Positions 9,307 through 17,410 of a stretch of 64,000 nt of DNA are shown here, piece by piece. Numbering within the stretch: position 1 is the stretch's first letter; each line of letters begins with the position of its first letter. A program made the position numbers and the translations under genes. The notes under the pieces were generated by a model. It made no database searches. It was not told the origin of the DNA and saw only the letters and a program-made list of their open reading frames with translations. The stretch is taken from the NCBI RefSeq assembly GCF_033100115.1, contig NZ_CP136910.1, positions 4,033,001 through 4,097,000 of the forward strand, written 5' to 3'. This DNA is from Anaerocolumna sp. AGMB13020. Its GTDB lineage: Bacteria > Bacillota > Clostridia > Lachnospirales > Lachnospiraceae.

Positions 9307-10044
9307 ATGGCTAAAACAGCGGTAGAAGTCAATCATGTCAGTATGAAATATAATATGTCTACTCAAAAGGTTGACAGTTTAAAGGAATATTTTATTAAGC
9401 TTGTAAAAAAGGAATTAAAGTATAAAGAGTTCTGGGCCTTAAAAGATGTTGACCTGTCTATTGAAAAAGGAGACCGCCTTGGAATTTTAGGGCTTAATGG
9501 TGCCGGTAAAAGTACTCTGCTTAAAATAATAGCAGGTGTTCAGAAGCCTACAGAGGGCAATGTTAATGTTAAAGGGAAGATAGCCCCTTTGTTAGAGCTT
9601 GGAGCCGGTTTTGAAGGTGAATATACAGGTATTGAGAATATATATCTTTATGGATCTGTTTTGGGGTATCACAGGGATTTTATTAATGAAAAATTTAATG
9701 AAATCGTGGAGTTCTCTGAATTAGGTGAGTTTATAAAAGTACCACTTAAGAATTATTCCTCCGGTATGAAATCAAGGCTTGGTTTTTCAATTGCTACTAT
9801 TGTGGAGCCGGATGTTTTGATATTGGACGAAGTATTGTCAGTAGGTGATGCGAAGTTTAAAAAGAAATGTGAAGCAAAGATACAGAGTATGTTTGATAAA
9901 GGGGTTACAGTGTTATTTGTATCTCATTCCCTTGCGCAGGTTAAGAAAATATGCAATAAGGCTATTCTGTTGGAAAAGGGGCAATTAATAGCAAATGGTA
10001 CTATTGATGAAGTAAGTGCCATTTATGAAGAGAAGACGAAATAG
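9307..10044 (+). CDS. ABC transporter ATPase for polysaccharide export (Wzt/TagH-like)
   Basis: The 245-residue ATPase has Walker A GLNGAGKST at residues 62-70, the signature YSSGMKSRLGFS near 150, and Walker B VLILDEVLSVGD. The 'LSVGD..F..KC' region and the long N-terminal segment before Walker A (DSLKEYFIKLVK..EFWALKDV) are typical of Wzt/TagH/KpsT exporters. It lacks the C-terminal carbohydrate-binding domain of long Wzt proteins. It powers the permease just upstream. The ATG follows AGAGGA. Confidence 0.88.
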   Translation: MAKTAVEVNHVSMKYNMSTQKVDSLKEYFIKLVKKELKYKEFWALKDVDLSIEKGDRLGILGLNGAGKSTLLKIIAGVQKPTEGNVNVKGKIAPLLELGAGFEGEYTGIENIYLYGSVLGYHRDFINEKFNEIVEFSELGEFIKVPLKNYSSGMKSRLGFSIATIVEPDVLILDEVLSVGDAKFKKKCEAKIQSMFDKGVTVLFVSHSLAQVKKICNKAILLEKGQLIANGTIDEVSAIYEEKTK

Positions 10045-10060
10045 TTAAGAATGAATATAT

Positions 10061-10097
10061 AAAGCTCCAGTAAGTTTACATCTACTGGAGCTTTTTA
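10061..10097. terminator. Bidirectional terminator between convergent genes
   Basis: Stem AAAGCTCCAGTA (10061-10072) pairs perfectly with 10083-10094 across a 10-base loop, followed by TTTTTAG. An A run at the left arm gives a T run on the other strand, so it probably serves both the ABC ATPase gene and the reverse gene ending at 10108. Confidence 0.8.
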
Positions 10098-10107
10098 GTG
10101 CTGCTTG

Positions 10108-11934
10108 TTATTTTCCTTTTGTGCTATTAGGTATTTGAGAAGCATTGTATGCATTACACGCTATACCGATACCGAGCAAGGACCAAAATACCGGAGAAAC
10201 AGCCATAGAGGAGTCGTTTGTAATACCTGCCAACATAAATCCTATGGTTGCAATAAAAGAAGCAATACCGGTACGTGTAAATAATGTATAGGAAACAATA
10301 TTCTTATATAAGCGAATGCTCCATACAAAATAAATTATATAGAATACGAGAAAAGATATCAAAGCTAACAGTCCGGATTGAATGCCTAATTGTAAATAAA
10401 AGCTATGAGGTTTTGTTAAAAGCTCATCTCCAAACCCTGAATTGTAAAGATTAACGTAATCTTGCTGAGGAAATGCAAAAACGTATGAATTAGCACCTTC
10501 ACCCAGTATAATACGGTCTTTTAACAAGGGGATAGACCTTGACCAAATATAACCCCTTCCAGAGGCATAATTTTCATAACCTGTAAATATTGCAGAATCA
10601 GCTTGTACTATTTTATCCAATTTACCATACTTATTAATATAGTAGAATGTATCATCTCCTAATTGATTGGTAAAATTCCAGTCTGTACCATCTATCGATA
10701 ACTGTAGTACTGCTAAGCTATCTGCATATCCTATTGCAGCAGTAATACCTTGAAAGCGCTCATCATCAATAATAAGTTGTCCGGATTCATCTTTATGACT
10801 TGCTAGTATGCTTTCTTTCTCATCATAGAAGTAAGTGTTATAATTGGTGTCTTCAAGCTTTATATCAATGTTCAAGTTATTGCCTTTATAAGTAATAGTA
10901 AGTAGTTTATCTGTCTTGATATCAGTTAAATTAGGCGTAGACTTTGTGATATTTGTAAAGCTTTGAAATGTGTTCTTAATAAAACTAAAATTAGTTAGTG
11001 AAATAATCAATATTCCAACTAAAAGAAAACCAGTAGTAATCATACTTATTTTTTTATTAGTAAAGATTTTAGCACGAAAGAAGAATAATAAAAACGGAAT
11101 GGTAGCAATTATACATATAATGGATGTTTTGGATTCAGAACCTAACAGTGATATAATCAATCCTAATAATATAGTACTATATAGTGCCAGTGCTTTTTTT
11201 GTCTTCTCAGTTATAAGGAGACATAAAATAAAAGGAATGAGCATGGATACATATACTCCGACATAGTTAGGATTAAATAGAGTCATATATGTACGATTTT
11301 TACCAAATGACATGGTATATCCAGCTAAATTACTCCATTGAGTTCTTGGAAGATAAAGTTTTTTTCCAATCTCTGTTGCTAGAAAATCATGTCCAATAGC
11401 TTGTAGTGACCCGATAAATACTATAACTAAAACGCCTATCATAAAATAGTGAAGTAAGTAGGCTAGATCTTCTTCTTTTTTTATGTAAAGATAACAATAA
11501 ATTACTATCAGGCTGTAGCTTATTAGTGTAAAAACGGATTCAAACTGATCAAATATACCCCAGTAACCATACTTGGCAGTTTCAGAAGTTATAGTTGAGA
11601 GTAAATTTAAAACCCCTAATAATAATAAGGGAATAAATAATTTTAAGTCCTTAAAGTTACTGTTAGATTTTTTTATGTTTAGTATAATCAATACTAACAT
11701 CACCGCCGATATTATAAGAAAAAATATCTGCTTGTAATGAAGGAAGAAATCTAAGGTGGAAGAGTTCTGCGATGCCCATGAATAAGAAGATATATCAGGG
11801 TTATCAAGGTGATAATGCATAATTAATGGTAAAACAGCGAGTATTAAGATGATAGGTATAACAAGATATTTACTGCTTTGAGAGGTATACGAATGTTGTT
11901 TTGATTTTGTTTTACTGGTTGATTTGTTTGCCAT
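10108..11934 (-). CDS. O-antigen ligase/polymerase family membrane protein (Wzy_C-type)
   Basis: The 608-residue protein has a basic Ser/Thr/Lys-rich cytoplasmic start (about 1-20), some 10-12 membrane helices and a large extracytoplasmic loop at about residues 325-510. The segment GRGYIWSRSIPLLKDRIILG..KPHSFYLQLGIQSGLLALI is the Wzy_C/WaaL hallmark, in which an Arg and the His of the H-S/N motif act on an undecaprenyl-linked glycan. It probably ligates or polymerises the glycan made by this locus. A ribosome-binding site TAAGGAG lies 6 bases before the ATG. It is the only reverse gene in the locus, with its own leader region at 11935-12340. Confidence 0.82.
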   Translation of the reverse strand: MANKSTSKTKSKQHSYTSQSSKYLVIPIILILAVLPLIMHYHLDNPDISSYSWASQNSSTLDFFLHYKQIFFLIISAVMLVLIILNIKKSNSNFKDLKLFIPLLLLGVLNLLSTITSETAKYGYWGIFDQFESVFTLISYSLIVIYCYLYIKKEEDLAYLLHYFMIGVLVIVFIGSLQAIGHDFLATEIGKKLYLPRTQWSNLAGYTMSFGKNRTYMTLFNPNYVGVYVSMLIPFILCLLITEKTKKALALYSTILLGLIISLLGSESKTSIICIIATIPFLLFFFRAKIFTNKKISMITTGFLLVGILIISLTNFSFIKNTFQSFTNITKSTPNLTDIKTDKLLTITYKGNNLNIDIKLEDTNYNTYFYDEKESILASHKDESGQLIIDDERFQGITAAIGYADSLAVLQLSIDGTDWNFTNQLGDDTFYYINKYGKLDKIVQADSAIFTGYENYASGRGYIWSRSIPLLKDRIILGEGANSYVFAFPQQDYVNLYNSGFGDELLTKPHSFYLQLGIQSGLLALISFLVFYIIYFVWSIRLYKNIVSYTLFTRTGIASFIATIGFMLAGITNDSSMAVSPVFWSLLGIGIACNAYNASQIPNSTKGK

Positions 11935-12340
11935 AGGGGACTCCTTAAGTATAAAAAATACATTATTAGGGTGAATTTATAGTACAGGAGTATTTTAATA
12001 CTTATTCTGGTAATTGACAAGGTAAAGAGTAGAATTAGGTGATTTTAATTTTTATTTTTATTATTCTAATGAGGCATAGGCTTGAATTGCTTTGATACAA
12101 ATCAAGATTTATTAATAATATAGATTATACAACTACATAGAATGAAAATGTGGTTCTTGAATGGATACAAAAACTTTTTGCTGTACAAATCAAGAATTAT
12201 ATAAATAATATTAAGATTTGATGTAAATAGGTCTGAAATGCTTACTTTTAATTCTAATTATAAGCAAAGGACAAAAAAGCTTGTATTCTCAAGACCTATT
12301 CATTATAATAAAAGTAATAATTAGACAGGAAGAGATATCA
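11935..12340. other. Divergent intergenic region with a possible forward promoter
   Basis: This A+T-rich 406-base gap separates the reverse ligase-like gene from the forward transferase at 12341. A weak forward promoter TTGCTG (12178-12183), 16 bases, TATAAA (12200-12205) is present. The word TACAAATCAAGA occurs near 12099 and again near 12184. No gene or RNA is recognised. Confidence 0.35.
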
Positions 12341-12976
12341 ATGTATAATAAAATTATAAAAAGAATATTGGATATTATGATTGCCTTTCTATCACTTATT
12401 ATTTTAGCGGGGATTATTTTAATGATATCATTACTGATTAAAATTACATCAAAGGGCAAAGTATTGTACCGACAAAAAAGAGTAGGAAAGAATAAAAAAG
12501 AATTTTACATATTAAAGTTTCGGACCATGTCATCTGCGGCACCAAAAGATGTACCGACTCATCTGCTTGAAAATCCGGACCAATATATAACTAGAATCGG
12601 TAAACTACTAAGAAAGACAAGTCTTGATGAATTACCGCAATTAGTTAATATACTGAAAGGGGATATGTCATTAGTTGGTCCGAGGCCGGCTTTATGGAAT
12701 CAATTTGATCTTATTAAAGAAAGAGATCGGTATGGGGCAAATGATGTGAGGCCAGGCTTAACAGGCTGGGCACAGATTAACGGAAGGGATGAAGTACCAA
12801 TACCACTTAAAGTTCGTTATGATAGTGAATATATACAAAAAATGAGTTTTCTTTTTGATTTGACCTGTATGTCAAAAACGGTTGTTTGCGTTGTAAAGCA
12901 TGAAGGAGTAAGAGAAGGTGCGTTGGAAGGTGGAACGGAAAGTAAGTATGAAAACGGTATTGATTATTTAAGTTAA
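12341..12976 (+). CDS. Initiating sugar-phosphate transferase (PglC/WbaP catalytic-domain type)
   Basis: The 211-residue protein is a minimal polyprenyl-phosphate hexose-1-phosphate transferase: one N-terminal re-entrant hydrophobic helix (about 12-38), then FYILKFRTM, SLDELPQLVNILKGDMSLVGPRP (Asp96-Glu97 catalytic dyad) and RPGLTGWAQINGRDEV. It transfers a sugar phosphate to undecaprenyl phosphate on the inner membrane face, starting the glycan repeat unit. The start is the ATG at 12341, preceded by AGGAAG; a longer reading from a TTG at 12281 has no ribosome-binding site. The sugar may be a diNAcBac-type or other UDP sugar, possibly made through the dehydratase at 35041; that link is inference. 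Confidence 0.88.
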   Translation: MYNKIIKRILDIMIAFLSLIILAGIILMISLLIKITSKGKVLYRQKRVGKNKKEFYILKFRTMSSAAPKDVPTHLLENPDQYITRIGKLLRKTSLDELPQLVNILKGDMSLVGPRPALWNQFDLIKERDRYGANDVRPGLTGWAQINGRDEVPIPLKVRYDSEYIQKMSFLFDLTCMSKTVVCVVKHEGVREGALEGGTESKYENGIDYLS

Positions 12977-13110
12977 CAGAATTGAGAGTAGAATTATTAG
13001 TATGCAAGAAACAATAGAATTGTAATGTAACTCAATCTTAATTGTAAAGGTTTTATAATTTAGATTTAACTATGAAGTTACTGTATGTCTAATTAAAGGA
13101 TTTGACTATA

Positions 13111-13905
13111 ATGAAAAAAATATTAGTAATTGGAGCTAATAGCTATATTGGTAAATGTTTTAAAAAATTTGTAGATAATAATTATAAACTATTGCTGAAA
13201 GTAGAAATGGTCAGTGCCTCAAATGGCGAGTGGGAAAATATAGATTTTGCCCAGTATGATGTGATTTTACATTTATCTGCAATTGTACATAAAAGAGAAA
13301 AAAAGTGTATGATGAAAATGTATGAGAAAGTAAATTATCAGTTGGCTGTTAATTCTGCCCAGAAAGCAAAGAAAAGTGGTGTACACCAGTTTGTTTTTAT
13401 GAGTTCGGCTGCTGTTTATGGTAATATAAGTGGATGTATAACAAGCGATACTATTCCTAGACCGATTTCATTGTATGGAAAAACTAAATTGGCAGCAGAG
13501 AATGAAATCTTAAAATCACAAGATAAAGATTTTAAAGTAGTAGTTTTAAGAACACCAATGGTTTACGGTAAAGGGTGCAAAGGCAATTATGCAAGGCTTG
13601 TTAAACTGGCTAAATATCTATTTTTAATACCCAATTATCATAATATAAGAAGTATGGTATCTATCGAAAATTTATGCGAATTTTTAGTAAACGTCGTAGT
13701 TAATGAATCAAAAGGTGTTTTTTACCCTCAAAACGATAGTTTCGTAGATACTTGTGAATTAATAGAAGGAATTAGAAAAGATTTAGGTAAGAAAACAAGA
13801 CGTACTCAGTGTGCTAATTGGATAATAAGCATACTGGTTAAAAAAAAGGGAGGCATTTTTCAAAAAATATTTGGTGATTTTTATTATGATAAATCGCTAA
13901 TATAA
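13111..13905 (+). CDS. NAD-dependent epimerase/dehydratase (extended SDR)
   Basis: The 264-residue protein has the Rossmann motif GANSYIGK (residues 7-14), FMSSAAVYG and a catalytic YGKTK with Tyr near 122. It is shorter than typical extended SDRs (about 310-340), the C-terminal substrate domain being reduced. Relatives act as nucleotide-sugar 4-epimerases or 4-ketoreductases. The ATG at 13111 follows AAAGGA at 13096-13100; a TTG at 13102 is less likely. It stands between the initiating transferase and the first GT2, so a role in modifying an activated sugar is inferred. Confidence 0.75.
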   Translation: MKKILVIGANSYIGKCFKKFVDNNYKLLLKVEMVSASNGEWENIDFAQYDVILHLSAIVHKREKKCMMKMYEKVNYQLAVNSAQKAKKSGVHQFVFMSSAAVYGNISGCITSDTIPRPISLYGKTKLAAENEILKSQDKDFKVVVLRTPMVYGKGCKGNYARLVKLAKYLFLIPNYHNIRSMVSIENLCEFLVNVVVNESKGVFYPQNDSFVDTCELIEGIRKDLGKKTRRTQCANWIISILVKKKGGIFQKIFGDFYYDKSLI

Positions 13906-13970
13906 ACACATTAAGTTACTTAATCTACTTCCTTATAAATAATGAATAATGCGAAAATGTATATTAAATT

Positions 13971-13978
13971 GGAGGTGG
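13971..13978 (+). promoter_or_regulatory. Shine-Dalgarno site implying an ATT start
   Basis: GGAGGTGG is an almost full anti-16S match and lies 5 bases before ATT at 13984. The only upstream ATG (13942) has no ribosome-binding site and would add 14 residues not expected in the family. Confidence 0.6.
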
Positions 13979-13983
13979 TATAT

Positions 13984-14730
13984 ATTAATCCAATTGTTTC
14001 AGTTATAATACCTGTTTATAATAATAGCCTTTATATTGAACAAGCTATTGAATCAGTACTTATACAAGATATACCATTAGAAATAATAGTTATAAATGAT
14101 TGCTCGCAGGATAACCTTGAACAAGTGATAGAGAAATATCTTAAAATGGATAATTTTATATATGTTAAGAATGAGATTAACCTTGGGGTAGCTGCAAGCA
14201 GAAATAAAGGGGTAGGACTAGCAAAAGGACGTTTCATTGCATTTTTAGATGCTGATGATTGGTGGAGTCCTGATAAATTAAAAAAACAGATGGAAATTAT
14301 GGATACAAATAAGTATGTGATTTGTTTTACAGGAAGAAAAATTGTTAATTCATCAGGTTTATATATTAAAACAATTATTCCTTCCAAGCAAGTAGTAAAT
14401 TATAATACATTATTACATCATAATAGCATATCATGTTCATCAGTTATGCTTGCTAAAAAAATAGCTTGTGAGCATCCAATGAGGAACGATGAATACCATG
14501 AAGATTATATAAATTGGCTAGAAGTATTAAAAGATCATGGTCTTGCATTTTGTTTAAGAGAACCATTAATAACATATAGAAAAAGTATTAATGGTAAGTC
14601 AAGGAGGCGTTTTAACTCCATTAGAATGACTTACGGAGTTTATAGGACAGAGAGAATTAGCAAAGTAAGATCATTATTTTTAGTATGCTCCCATTTATTA
14701 CATGGAATAATAAAATGTTTTCAAATTTAA
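13984..14730 (+). CDS. Family 2 glycosyltransferase, probable ATT start
   Basis: From the ATT at 13984 the 248-residue protein starts (M)NPIVSVIIPVYNNSLYIEQA, the canonical N-terminus of GT-A family 2 enzymes. INDCSQDN and FLDADDWW (the metal-binding D-x-D region) follow. It should transfer one sugar from a nucleotide donor in the cytoplasm. An ATG at 13942 would give 262 residues but lacks a ribosome-binding site, while GGAGGTGG sits at the right distance from ATT. The C-terminus carries a basic amphipathic segment, probably for membrane contact. Donor and acceptor unknown. Confidence 0.8.
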   Translation: MNPIVSVIIPVYNNSLYIEQAIESVLIQDIPLEIIVINDCSQDNLEQVIEKYLKMDNFIYVKNEINLGVAASRNKGVGLAKGRFIAFLDADDWWSPDKLKKQMEIMDTNKYVICFTGRKIVNSSGLYIKTIIPSKQVVNYNTLLHHNSISCSSVMLAKKIACEHPMRNDEYHEDYINWLEVLKDHGLAFCLREPLITYRKSINGKSRRRFNSIRMTYGVYRTERISKVRSLFLVCSHLLHGIIKCFQI

Positions 14731-14773
14731 TAGATGTATAAAAATAAAAAATTAAGGAGTATACTAATAAGCC

Positions 14774-15739
14774 ATGCATTATATAAGTGTTATTGTTCCT
14801 GTATTCAATGTTGAGAATTATTTAGAACAATGTATAAATAGTATTATCAAACAGACATATAAAAATATTGAAGTTATATTAGTTAACGATGGTTCCAACG
14901 ACAGAAGTGGTTCAATTTGTGATAAATATGCTACAAAAGACAATCGTATTAAAGTTATACATCAAGTAAATGCTGGCTTGTCAAATGCTAGAAATATAGG
15001 ATTGGATTTAGCTAAAGGAGATTTTATTGGTTTTGTCGATAGTGATGACTACATTGAAGAAGATATGTTTGAATTTTTAATAAAACTTGCATTAGATAAT
15101 AATGCAGATATTGCTATATGCGGAACATATAACAAAAATAAGATAAATAGAACAAATAATCATAAACGAAATCATGTCTATTTGCCAGAAGAAGCAATAA
15201 AGGTTATGCTAACAGAAACTAAGTTTAATACAAGTGCATGGGATAAACTTTATAAGAAAGAGTTATTTATTAATATAAAGTATCCTAAAGGAAAAATATA
15301 CGAAGATTTAGATACTACATATAAATTAATACATAAAGCGAATAAAATAGTATACAATTCTACTCCCAAATATTATTATCGAGTAAATCCTAAAAGCATT
15401 ACAAATAAATCTTTTAGTAATAAAAACTTAGATTTTTTAGAAATTTCTTTTGATATGATAAACTTTTTAAAAAAAGAATATCCGTCTGTAACAAATGTAG
15501 CTTATAATAGACTTGTTAGATATTCGATATCTTTTTTAAAAACTATCGCGGATGAAAATTTTAAAGATATAGATACGATTAATTTACTGATTTCTATAGT
15601 TAGAAAAAATATTATTAAATATATATTCAGTAATTATAAAACTTCTAGTAAATTATATGGATTATTAATATCAATAAACTACAACTTTGCTTCACTAGTT
15701 AATAAAGGGATAATGTATAAAAATATAGATAGAATTTGA
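14774..15739 (+). CDS. Family 2 glycosyltransferase
   Basis: The 321-residue GT-A enzyme has ISVIVPVFNVENYLEQC at its start, NDGSNDRSGSICDKYA and the metal-site motif GFVDSDDYIEEDMF. It resembles capsular GT2 transferases such as CpsI/EpsJ. The ATG at 14774 follows an in-frame TAA at 14768; the nearest good Shine-Dalgarno (AAGGAG, 14754-14759) is 14 bases away, a long spacing, so translation may be weak. The gene is very A+T rich and ends four bases before the open frame of the next gene. Confidence 0.85.
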   Translation: MHYISVIVPVFNVENYLEQCINSIIKQTYKNIEVILVNDGSNDRSGSICDKYATKDNRIKVIHQVNAGLSNARNIGLDLAKGDFIGFVDSDDYIEEDMFEFLIKLALDNNADIAICGTYNKNKINRTNNHKRNHVYLPEEAIKVMLTETKFNTSAWDKLYKKELFINIKYPKGKIYEDLDTTYKLIHKANKIVYNSTPKYYYRVNPKSITNKSFSNKNLDFLEISFDMINFLKKEYPSVTNVAYNRLVRYSISFLKTIADENFKDIDTINLLISIVRKNIIKYIFSNYKTSSKLYGLLISINYNFASLVNKGIMYKNIDRI

Positions 15740-15799
15740 TTTTTGTTAATTACTCAGTCAAATCTCACTGAAAGTTCGAATAAGATAAGGAAATTTAAT

Positions 15800-16582
15800 A
15801 TGAATTTAAAAACACAAATAATAACGTTTATTAAATATGGTAATTTATTGAAGAAATTAGTTGCACGAGATATAAAAGTTCGATATAGAAGATCTTTTTT
15901 AGGTTTATTATGGACAGTTCTTAATCCATTATTATCTATGATTATCTTAACAATCGTATTTTCTAATTTGTTTAAAATGAGTATAGCAAACTTTCCAGTA
16001 TATGTTTTGATTGGTAATATTGTATTTAATTTTAATTCTGAAGCTACGACTCAGTCCTTAACATCAATTATCGATAATTCGTCTTTGATTAAGAAGATAT
16101 ATATACCTAAGTATTTATTTCCTATTTCAAAAGTAGCTTCAAGTTTGGTGAATTTTGGATTTTCTTGTATAGCCTTATTAATCGTTATGATATTTACTAA
16201 AGCAGATTTTTATATATTACTAATTACACTATGGATTCCTTTTATTTATTTGTTTATGTTTACATTAGGTCTTAGTCTTATATTATGTTCTGTTAATGTG
16301 TTTTTTAGAGATATTGGTCATTTATATAGTGTTTTTTTAACTGCATGGACATATTTAACTCCGCTTTTTTATTCTATTGAGATTGTTCCAAACAATATAA
16401 AAAAGTTTATATATTTAAATCCTATGTTCCATTACGTTACTTTTTTTAGGGCTATAATACTAGATGGATATTATCCTGATTTAAAAGAAAATATTATATG
16501 CTTTTTATTTGGTCTGGTAACTTTAATAATAGGTATAATAATATTAAAAAGAACACAAGATAAATTTATTTTGCATATATAG
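15800..16582 (+). CDS. Second ABC-2 type polysaccharide export permease (Wzm-like)
   Basis: The 260-residue membrane protein is paralogous to the permease at 8383: IKVRYRRSFLGLLWTVLNPLLS near its start, six predicted helices and a C-terminal KRTQDKFILHI. The ATG at 15800 follows AAGG at about 8 bases; a TTG at 15743 would add 19 polar residues without a ribosome-binding site. The ATPase partner starts only 15 bases after its stop. A second exporter in the same locus suggests either two glycans or replacement of one exporter by an imported one. Confidence 0.83.
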   Translation: MNLKTQIITFIKYGNLLKKLVARDIKVRYRRSFLGLLWTVLNPLLSMIILTIVFSNLFKMSIANFPVYVLIGNIVFNFNSEATTQSLTSIIDNSSLIKKIYIPKYLFPISKVASSLVNFGFSCIALLIVMIFTKADFYILLITLWIPFIYLFMFTLGLSLILCSVNVFFRDIGHLYSVFLTAWTYLTPLFYSIEIVPNNIKKFIYLNPMFHYVTFFRAIILDGYYPDLKENIICFLFGLVTLIIGIIILKRTQDKFILHI

Positions 16583-16597
16583 AAAATGAGGCTTAAG

Positions 16598-17341
16598 ATG
16601 AATGAAAATAATGTGATAATCAGTGTCGATAAAGTATCTATGATGTTTAATATATGTGGTGAAAGAATTGACAGTTTAAAAGAATATATTATTAAATTAC
16701 TGAAAGGTAACTTAATGTATGAAGAATTTTGGGCTTTAAAAGATATAAGTTTTGAGGTTAAAAGAGGAGAAAAAATAGGAATTGTTGGATTAAATGGTTC
16801 CGGCAAAAGCACTCTATTAAAACTAATATCAGGAGTAATGAAGCCGACTAAAGGAAAAATAAAAGTAAATGGGTCTATTGCTCCACTTATTGAGTTAGGT
16901 GCAGGATTTGATGCAAATTTATCTGCTGAAGAAAATATATATCTGAATGGTGCTATATTAGGTTATACAGATCAGCAAATAAAAGAAAGATACGATGAGA
17001 TAATTAAGTTTGCTGAATTGGAAAGGTTTGAAAAAGTGGCAATAAAGAATTTTTCTTCTGGTATGATAGCAAGGTTGGGATTTGCAATTGCTACATCTAA
17101 TATACCTGACATTTTGGTTGTTGATGAAATTTTATCTGTCGGTGATTTTGAATTTCAGCAAAAATGTTATGATAGAATGAAGAAAATGACAGATCTTGGG
17201 ACTACAGTTTTGTTTGTTTCACATTCACCAAATCAAGTTAAAGAAATATGTGAAAAAGTAATATGGATACAAAATGGACATATGGTTGAAATTGGTGATT
17301 CGAAATATATTTTAGAGAAATATATGAGCAAGGGTAATTAA
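16598..17341 (+). CDS. Second ABC ATPase for polysaccharide export (Wzt-like)
   Basis: The 247-residue ATPase has Walker A GLNGSGKST at residues 64-72, the signature FSSGMIARLGFA and Walker B ILVVDEILSVGD, and keeps the N-terminal DSLKEYIIKLLK..EFWALKDI segment of its paralogue at 9307. The ATG at 16598 is preceded by GAGG; an ATG at 16586 lies 4 residues earlier. It lacks a C-terminal glycan-binding domain. It partners with the permease at 15800. Confidence 0.86.
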   Translation: MNENNVIISVDKVSMMFNICGERIDSLKEYIIKLLKGNLMYEEFWALKDISFEVKRGEKIGIVGLNGSGKSTLLKLISGVMKPTKGKIKVNGSIAPLIELGAGFDANLSAEENIYLNGAILGYTDQQIKERYDEIIKFAELERFEKVAIKNFSSGMIARLGFAIATSNIPDILVVDEILSVGDFEFQQKCYDRMKKMTDLGTTVLFVSHSPNQVKEICEKVIWIQNGHMVEIGDSKYILEKYMSKGN

Positions 17342-17410
17342 CAGTACTTACTATTTTAAGTGTTGTTTAACGTATGATAATAAAAATTAAGTAAGGTAGT
17401 GAGGAACGGT

